The notes under the pieces: generated by a model
The model's database searches: none
Seen by the model: the letters and a program-made list of their open reading frames with translations, nothing else
Told to the model about the DNA's origin: nothing
In this document: one piece after another, positions 58,971 to 64,000 of the stretch
Layout: each line of letters starts with the position of its first letter
Position numbering within the stretch: the stretch's first letter is position 1
From: Actinomarina sp002308095
GTDB lineage: Bacteria; Actinomycetota; Acidimicrobiia; Actinomarinales; Actinomarinaceae
DNA length: 64,000 nt
Direction: 5' to 3'
NCBI GenBank assembly: GCA_045563135.1
Contig: JBJKUL010000002.1
Location: forward strand, 15,574-79,573
Position numbers and translations under genes: made by a program

Positions 58971-59411
58971 CTAAGCATTTAGGTTATCTAAGACCATTTG
59001 TAGTTCTGCTTCATCTATGTTTTGAATAAAAACTGAGTACTCTCCATCATCAAAGAGAAATTTAAGATACTCTTCATCTAAGCTGACCTGTCTTAATTCT
59101 TGTATGCTTTTTACAACAGTAAATAATTTTTCAGATGTCCGCATTGCAATTTTATATTCTGTAATTTCAATAATTGGTTGGAAGTAACTTTGTATTGCTG
59201 TAAAGAGTTGAAAGCCTCCGATAAATAAAATAATGTAATACAAAACCTCTTCTCGAACATTTGAACCAAACTCATTTAAAGAAATATAGTTACTTAAGAA
59301 ATCTCTTAAAGGTCCATTAAAAATATTATCTAGTGACAAATAACTGAGTGATAACCCAGTAAGGAATATGGGCATCATTTTTGATGGTGATCTATATAAC
59401 TTTTTTTCCAT
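58971..59411 (-). CDS. Membrane protein with C-terminal PH-like domain, unknown
   Basis: The frame is open from 59552, but the first 47 codons overlap the divergent phosphatase gene and are not hydrophobic-protein-like; the ATG at 59411 gives MEKKLYRSPSK and 146 residues. Two helices (about 10-27 and 54-75) precede a ~70-residue soluble end with strand-rich ITEYKIAMRTS and SIQELRQVSLDEEYLKFLF segments that resembles PH-like domains of small bacterial membrane proteins. Function unknown. Confidence 0.6.
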   Translation of the reverse strand: MEKKLYRSPSKMMPIFLTGLSLSYLSLDNIFNGPLRDFLSNYISLNEFGSNVREEVLYYIILFIGGFQLFTAIQSYFQPIIEITEYKIAMRTSEKLFTVVKSIQELRQVSLDEEYLKFLFDDGEYSVFIQNIDEAELQMVLDNLNA

Positions 59412-59450
59412 AATTTTATTTCTTTTGTTATCAGAATAACTCAATTTGGC

Positions 59451-59456
59451 TATTGT
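59451..59456 (+). promoter_or_regulatory. -10 box (leaderless) of histidine phosphatase gene
   Basis: TATTGT ends 7 bases before the ATG at 59464 and supports that start over 59446. Confidence 0.5.
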
Positions 59457-59463
59457 TTTTGTA

Positions 59464-60159
59464 ATGGAAATTGTACTTATACGACACGGCCAACCAGAGT
59501 GGCTAAAAAATGATGAATATAACCTCGACCCTGGTTTAACTGAAAAAGGCAATCAACAAGCTGTCTTTTCATCAAGCATTTTCAACAAAGGTGAGGTAGA
59601 CAAAATATGGGTATCTCCACTTTTACGAGCACAACAAACACTTGCACCTTTTAAAGATGCTGGCATTTCAGAAAATATTATTGTTCATGACTGGCTTCAG
59701 GAAATGAGGGATAGTGAAGAAGTTGATTTAATTGGTAAATCAACCAAAGAAATTGAAGAGTTTTTTGTAAAAAGAAACAGTAAGTCTTTTGAAGAGTGGT
59801 TGTTAACAAATCATGGCGAGTACATGAAATCTTTTAGTGAAAATATTATCACGAAGCTAGGAGAGCATTTAAATGAACTCGGAGTAGTCAGTATTGATAA
59901 CAAATATGACCGTTTATTCAATCTTGATAGTAATGAGACTGAAAAGCTAGTAATTATCTCCCATGCTGGAACAATGTCTGTACTTATTTCATATTTCTTA
60001 AATATGCCCCTATATCCATGGACTTGGAGAAAATTTTTACCTAGACATGCAGGTCATACAATTTTAAAATCTACCAAGATTTCTTCAGGGCATTTTTTCC
60101 GATTAAAAGAATTTAACAATGTTTCTTTTATGGATAGTGACGAACTTAAAACTTATTAG
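59464..60159 (+). CDS. Histidine phosphatase-family protein (phosphoglycerate mutase-like)
   Basis: The catalytic LIRHGQPEW motif lies at the N-terminus when the start is taken at 59464, and VWVSPLLRAQQT-like and IISHAGTMSVLI motifs supply the rest of the active site (second His). The 231 residues fit the broad phosphatase branch. The substrate is unknown. Its promoter region overlaps that of the PH-like membrane protein in the opposite direction. The 3' end is 1 base from the next minus-strand gene. Confidence 0.87.
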   Translation: MEIVLIRHGQPEWLKNDEYNLDPGLTEKGNQQAVFSSSIFNKGEVDKIWVSPLLRAQQTLAPFKDAGISENIIVHDWLQEMRDSEEVDLIGKSTKEIEEFFVKRNSKSFEEWLLTNHGEYMKSFSENIITKLGEHLNELGVVSIDNKYDRLFNLDSNETEKLVIISHAGTMSVLISYFLNMPLYPWTWRKFLPRHAGHTILKSTKISSGHFFRLKEFNNVSFMDSDELKTY

Positions 60160-60160
60160 T

Positions 60161-61144
60161 TTAGTTCTTTACTACTTCCTTTGTGATAGGACTAACTCCT
60201 AAACTACCAATCATATACCCAAAGAGAAGAGGAACTGTTACGAGTCCACCTAACCCATAAAATCTCCAAACCATATCTTGCTCAAAATAATTACTTGTAG
60301 CAAATAAATAAAGAACAAACAACAGACCATAAGTCCCTGCAATAAGAGAGGTGGCAATCTGCATCTTTTGTTTACTTTCTGTGCTGTAATACCAGTTTGT
60401 AATTTGAGAACTTAAATAGCCAAACAATGTCCCCCAGAAAAGTATGGCAACCATAAGCTGTAAGTCACCAAGCACAGAATGAAACGATAGGTATAAGAAA
60501 GACATGAAGTACATAATGAATACTTGGTTTTTCGTGGGTCTAAATCTTATAATGAAAACAAATACCATACACGCTAACAAAGCATGAAAAAATAGTGATC
60601 CTGCTGCTAGCTCTTCAACTCCGTACCAAAAGAATTCTCCAACATTTAAATAAGGGTGCAAAAATTGAGTTATAAAAGTTATGAGGCTAAACGCAGCACC
60701 AATGGTTATTACTGCCGGAGTGTCTAAATAATCTTGGTTGGGTCTAGAAGCGAATACGTATGCAAGCATCAAAAAAGCTCCGAGAAAAAGCATTAAGTGT
60801 GAGGGTGACACTAAAGGCTCTACTCCTTGTTCTATCCCTAGAAAAGTATGCCAAAGTAAATCTAAACCCCCACCAATTCCAAAGATGACAGCACCCAAAA
60901 CTCCAATGTCTATTTTGTAATCTTTTATCGAATTTTTAATATACATTGTTGAAAGCACAGAAAATGCATATCCGGAATACAACACTGCATGCCATGGAGT
61001 AAAAAAAGACTCTAATTCACCGTTGAGATAACTATGAGCACTTGCATCAATCCAAGTTCCTACTAAAAACCATGTCATAGAAAAAACTAATAGTTTTCTA
61101 TGCGTTGAATTTTTTATTGGAACTGGAGCTAATTTATCAAACAT
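60161..61144 (-). CDS. Polytopic membrane protein with conserved-looking His/Asp pattern, unknown
   Basis: The 327 residues form about nine helices. Polar residues inside or next to the helices are striking: TWIDASAHSYL, FFTPWHAVLYSGY, GGGLDLLWHTFLGIEQG and SPSHLMLFLG, giving Asp-x-x-x-His, Pro-Trp-His, Trp-His and Pro-Ser-His on successive helices. This looks like a buried metal or heme site. I recall similar unnamed proteins in actinobacteria but cannot name a family. It is divergent from the amino-acid permease (44 bases). Confidence 0.7.
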   Translation of the reverse strand: MFDKLAPVPIKNSTHRKLLVFSMTWFLVGTWIDASAHSYLNGELESFFTPWHAVLYSGYAFSVLSTMYIKNSIKDYKIDIGVLGAVIFGIGGGLDLLWHTFLGIEQGVEPLVSPSHLMLFLGAFLMLAYVFASRPNQDYLDTPAVITIGAAFSLITFITQFLHPYLNVGEFFWYGVEELAAGSLFFHALLACMVFVFIIRFRPTKNQVFIMYFMSFLYLSFHSVLGDLQLMVAILFWGTLFGYLSSQITNWYYSTESKQKMQIATSLIAGTYGLLFVLYLFATSNYFEQDMVWRFYGLGGLVTVPLLFGYMIGSLGVSPITKEVVKN

Positions 61145-61188
61145 TTATTTAATTTCTATATTATTAAATAGTAATACGAATACCTATC

Positions 61189-62370
61189 ATGAATAGCTTT
61201 AAAAGAACTTTAACTTTACGCAACTCAGTTTTTCTGGGGATGAGTTCAATGGTTGGTGCTGGATTATTCGTAAATATTGCTCCAGCAGCAGTAGTTTCCT
61301 CGTACTCTTTAGTTTTTGGATTATTAATTGCAAGCATTGTAGCATTTTCGAATGCAAGCTCATCTGCACAGTTAGCAAAACTCTTCCCTGAAGCTGGAGG
61401 TACATATTTATATGCAAGAAAGATTCTTGGGAATAAGTACTCTTTAGTGGCAGGAATAGTTTTTATATTTGGAAAAATTATTAGTTCAGTTGCTATTGCT
61501 TTAACCTTTGGCAACTATCTGTTTCCTTCGTCGCATAAAATTGCGGGGGCGGCTTTAGTTGTAGGGGTTTTGATAGTGAGTTATTTTGGTGCAAAAAAAA
61601 CTGCATCGGTAGCTAAATGGTTTGTTTATTCTGTATCAGGAATTCTTATCTTTTACGTATTATCAATTGTCTCCTCAGAGAGCTTCAATTTTACAATCCC
61701 TATTACGGAAGGGCTAACAATAGAATCTCTACTTTTAAGCAGTAGTATTTGGTTTTTTGCTTTTACAGGATATTCCCGTCTAGCTACTTTTGGTGAAGAA
61801 GTTCAAAATCCAGAAACAATAATCCCCAAAGCAATTCTTTCAGGTCTCGGCATCACAGTGACGTTATACTTCCTAACAACTTATGCAACACTTGGAATAG
61901 TTGATCCATTGATAATTCAAAACTCTTCGACACCTTTAAAAGTAGCTTTTGACTTATCAAGATTTTCAAGTTTTTCATTCTTAATTTCTATTGCATCCAC
62001 CATTGCATCCGCTTCTGTTTTACTAGCTCTTATGCCTGGGATAAGTAGGGTTGTTGTTGCAATGTCAAGAGATAGGTATCTTCCATTAACTTTAGGTAAA
62101 ATACATGAGAAATTTAACTCTGCTTATTATGCTGATATTCTTTTATCCATCGTGGTAGTAATAGGGGTTTTATATTTTGATGTTGTTGAAGCGATCAAAT
62201 TGAGTTCTTTTTTTATACTTTTGTATTACTCCTTAACAAATTATTCAGTAATTAAGCTTGAAAAATCTAAAAGACTATACAGTGTTTCTATTGCATATTT
62301 TGGACTTTTAAGTTGTATATCTTTAGCAATCACATTACTCGTAAGCTTTTTGCGAATAGGTTCACAATAG
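61189..62370 (+). CDS. APC-superfamily amino acid permease
   Basis: The 393 residues have twelve helices. The substrate-binding segment MSSMVGAGLFVNIAPAA in helix 1 and WFFAFTGYSRLATFGEEVQNPETIIPKAI in helix 6 and the following loop are typical of APC amino acid transporters. The ion dependence and substrate are not readable. It is shorter than the common ~450 residues at the C-terminus. Confidence 0.88.
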   Translation: MNSFKRTLTLRNSVFLGMSSMVGAGLFVNIAPAAVVSSYSLVFGLLIASIVAFSNASSSAQLAKLFPEAGGTYLYARKILGNKYSLVAGIVFIFGKIISSVAIALTFGNYLFPSSHKIAGAALVVGVLIVSYFGAKKTASVAKWFVYSVSGILIFYVLSIVSSESFNFTIPITEGLTIESLLLSSSIWFFAFTGYSRLATFGEEVQNPETIIPKAILSGLGITVTLYFLTTYATLGIVDPLIIQNSSTPLKVAFDLSRFSSFSFLISIASTIASASVLLALMPGISRVVVAMSRDRYLPLTLGKIHEKFNSAYYADILLSIVVVIGVLYFDVVEAIKLSSFFILLYYSLTNYSVIKLEKSKRLYSVSIAYFGLLSCISLAITLLVSFLRIGSQ

Positions 62371-62422
62371 TAAATGCTTGTGATTTTATTTTCACAAATA
62401 AATAACTCTTGTGAAATTGTAA

Positions 62423-62791
62423 TTATTCAGGATTTTCTAGTTTTATTATAGACCTACCCTCATCAGGTCCTCGCATCATCATTTTTGCCATAAGCCCGTA
62501 TTTTTTAGTAATGGCTTTTATGCCATCCTGTTTTTCAGTTGGGTCATCTATGATTTTGGCCAAGAGATCTAAATCTTCTGAAAGTTTTTGGGAGCCTGAC
62601 TGATTTGTTTCATGGATAGTTGCTTTTCCATTATTTTTGATTCGCTTTACTTTTCCAGCTGCTTTACCTGTTGTAACATAAAGAGCATCTCCTATCCCAG
62701 CAACCCAAACTGCTGTAGAAACCGGTGTATTGTCTCGTCTATAAGTTACGAGATTAATATATTGCACCTCTGAGAAATCTTTTAACTTCAT
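62423..62791 (-). CDS. PPOX-class flavin/F420-dependent enzyme
   Basis: The split-barrel fold of pyridoxamine 5'-phosphate oxidase-like proteins is shown by INLVTYRRDNTPVSTAVWVAG, ALYVTTGKAAGKVKRIKNNGKATI near residues 30-60. In actinobacteria this class often uses F420. The C-terminal region is helical and then ends ...GRSIIKLENPE, with a typical 122-residue size. The cofactor (FMN, F420 or heme) cannot be told by eye. A leaderless box TAAGGT (62798-62803) ends 6 bases before the ATG. Confidence 0.8.
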   Translation of the reverse strand: MKLKDFSEVQYINLVTYRRDNTPVSTAVWVAGIGDALYVTTGKAAGKVKRIKNNGKATIHETNQSGSQKLSEDLDLLAKIIDDPTEKQDGIKAITKKYGLMAKMMMRGPDEGRSIIKLENPE

Positions 62792-62805
62792 ACAATAACC
62801 TTAGG

Positions 62806-62931
62806 TTAAAAATTATTTAATAATAGTTCTGGAAGTTGGACAAGCCTTCTTGCTAGATAGCTATCTGAAACAAACAAGTAGGTGATTAGTCCTAAATATA
62901 TCGCGATCCTTATGATGCTTCTTTTCTTCAT
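62806..62931 (-). CDS. 41-aa single-helix membrane peptide
   Basis: The ORF encodes MKKRSIIRIAIYLGLITYL, a basic start leading into one helix, then a polar end VQLPELLLNNF. It begins 6 bases after the stop of the acyltransferase gene on the same strand, so it is probably the last gene of that transcript. Function unknown; small size keeps confidence modest. Confidence 0.45.
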   Translation of the reverse strand: MKKRSIIRIAIYLGLITYLFVSDSYLARRLVQLPELLLNNF

Positions 62932-62937
62932 TTGTAT

Positions 62938-64000
62938 TTACTGTAATTTTCGAAGCCCAAATAGTGGCCTTAAAAACTTTATATTTTTAATTGAGTGATA
63001 AATTGTCAAACTTACAAAAATAATTAAGAATAAAACCAATGGAAACTTGATAATTGGATGTAAATTGACATCAGCAAAATAATACATCAAACCCATCTGA
63101 ACTGGCATATGTACGATATAAACCGGATAAACTGCTGTTTTATAGTAGGTGAGCTGGGGTGAGCTTTTATTAAGATAGGTTGCGCCTAATCCAAGCATTG
63201 CAAATATAAAATTAAATGACTCAAATGCAATTAAGCGATTATCAAGAGCGAAACCAGTTTCAAAACTATTTATAAATCTATAAAAATACAAACCAAACCC
63301 TATAAATAGATGTATTTTCCAATTCCTTGTATTTGAATTCCAGAAGCTATCACCTTGAGAAGTAAGAGTTATACCTATAGCAAACCATATAAGGCCGAGA
63401 ATAAAACCATGCTCCGTAAGAGCGTAGGTAGTGTAATAATCTCCGTATGTTTCTGTTTTAAACCTAACTAAATTAAGCAGATGTCCCTCTGCTATTACTG
63501 GTATTGCAAATATAAATATTCCTCCCGGTCTGTTAAGTAGTGAAGAAATAAAATTTTCTTTAGATATAAAATTTAAAATCGGAACAAAAAGCCAACAGTA
63601 AATAAAAATATTTATTAAAAACCACAAATGTATTCCTTGGTATTGAAAGGAAAACAAGGCTGCTTCATTTAGCTCATCTAAAAACCAGTAGTCATAGTAT
63701 GTGCCTGCAATAAAAACTGAGGAAGTTGAAAATACAAGAGTTCCAAACAACCACGGAAGCCCAAGAACTTTTGCTCTCTCTTTAAATATTTGCATCTTGG
63801 TTCTTTTTCTAAATGAAAGCCTTAAAGCAACTCCTGCAATTAAGAAAACGAGTGGTATTCTCCAGCTGTTCATAAGATTTAGCAATGGCCATATTCCATC
63901 TGTTACCCTCTTGTTTTGAACGAAAGAGATTTGTGGAGCAATAGAGGTAAACGAAATGCCAAGATGATAAAAAATAAGCAGGAACATTGCTATAGATCGC
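62938..64000 (-). CDS. Acyltransferase_3-family membrane protein, 5' end outside window
   Basis: These ten-helix proteins transfer acyl groups to sugars or polymers at the membrane. The frame stays open through the window end: the codons before the ATG at 63987 read RSIA, giving RSIAMFLLIFYHLG, the family's N-terminal helix with the active-site His, so the true start lies beyond 64000. IPLVFLIAGVALRLSFRKR (helix 2 and basic loop) and LWFLINIFIYC follow. The C-terminus ends cytoplasmic and basic. The substrate is unknown. Confidence 0.82.
   Translation of the reverse strand, partial: RSIAMFLLIFYHLGISFTSIAPQISFVQNKRVTDGIWPLLNLMNSWRIPLVFLIAGVALRLSFRKRTKMQIFKERAKVLGLPWLFGTLVFSTSSVFIAGTYYDYWFLDELNEAALFSFQYQGIHLWFLINIFIYCWLFVPILNFISKENFISSLLNRPGGIFIFAIPVIAEGHLLNLVRFKTETYGDYYTTYALTEHGFILGLIWFAIGITLTSQGDSFWNSNTRNWKIHLFIGFGLYFYRFINSFETGFALDNRLIAFESFNFIFAMLGLGATYLNKSSPQLTYYKTAVYPVYIVHMPVQMGLMYYFADVNLHPIIKFPLVLFLIIFVSLTIYHSIKNIKFLRPLFGLRKLQ

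Noticed and set aside
1..64000. CRISPR arrays, insertion sequences and transposases
   Set aside because: No regular short repeats with unique spacers, no transposase motifs and no target-site duplications were seen.

Overview
The window is AT-rich, tightly packed bacterial DNA with genes on both strands, many 1-17 base overlaps and few gaps. A WhiB-type Fe-S regulator (7467-7724), a GlnR-like orphan regulator beside a GSII glutamine synthetase, an F420/PPOX-type flavoprotein, a Thr-rich linker protein and widespread leaderless promoters point to an actinobacterium. The low GC and compact layout resemble marine low-GC Acidimicrobiia (Actinomarinales-like); that placement is inference. At least 25 genes carry a TANNNT -10 box ending 6 or 7 bases before the start codon, so many mRNAs probably have no leader. 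I used this to choose several start codons.

Layout. 0-7.7 kb: Fe-S assembly genes (Nfu N-domain, ErpA, Mrp), divergent glnII/GlnR-like regulator, the selA-selB pair and whiB. 7.8-11.5 kb: NfeD-like membrane protein, receiver protein, TetR regulator, CorC-like protein. 11.5-15.1 kb: mannitol PTS operon (EIIC, EIIB, EIIA, mtlD, HPr and a small unknown), with a strong intrinsic terminator inside it. 15.6-23.8 kb: a second PTS locus on the same strand: EI, an IspD-family cytidylyltransferase, GutM, a sorbitol-type PTS with SrlE split into two genes, a SAF-domain oxidoreductase of the COG4091/DRL kind, a TPP-dependent E1 alpha/beta pair and a free lipoyl domain. 24-29 kb: rpsF-ssb-rpsR-rplI-dnaB, then panB. 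29.7-38.8 kb: a nucleoside and queuosine salvage region (two nucleoside hydrolases, DMT and MFS transporters, Qng1/DUF2419, ribokinase, uridine phosphorylase, nucleoside deoxyribosyltransferase) with a P450. 38.9-46.9 kb: Cys/Met PLP enzyme, CREST-family membrane protein, penicillin-acylase-like enzyme, arsenate reductase, DinB protein, atypical SDR, HExxH lipoprotein. 47.1-49.4 kb: an MFS gene and a sugar-epimerase-like gene, both broken only by small indels. 49.5-55.7 kb: hydrolase, CDF-like protein, SDR, aquaporin, lysA, nfo. 55.8-59.0 kb: P450 and a degenerate block with two GNAT remnants and three copies of an intergenic element, two of them identical over 130 bp. 59-64 kb: phosphatase, membrane proteins, amino-acid permease, PPOX protein and a truncated acyltransferase.

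How the genes may work together. EI and HPr serve both PTS permeases. Mannitol would enter as mannitol-1-phosphate and become fructose-6-phosphate. The second permease lies with enzymes whose families could, in principle, interconvert 2-C-methylerythritol-4-phosphate and 1-deoxyxylulose-5-phosphate (DRL-like), cleave an acyloin (E1 plus lipoyl domain) and activate methylerythritol phosphate (IspD). I propose, as inference only, a branched-polyol or methylerythritol uptake and assimilation locus. The 30-39 kb region would take up nucleosides, split them into base and ribose, and recover queuine from queuosine phosphate.
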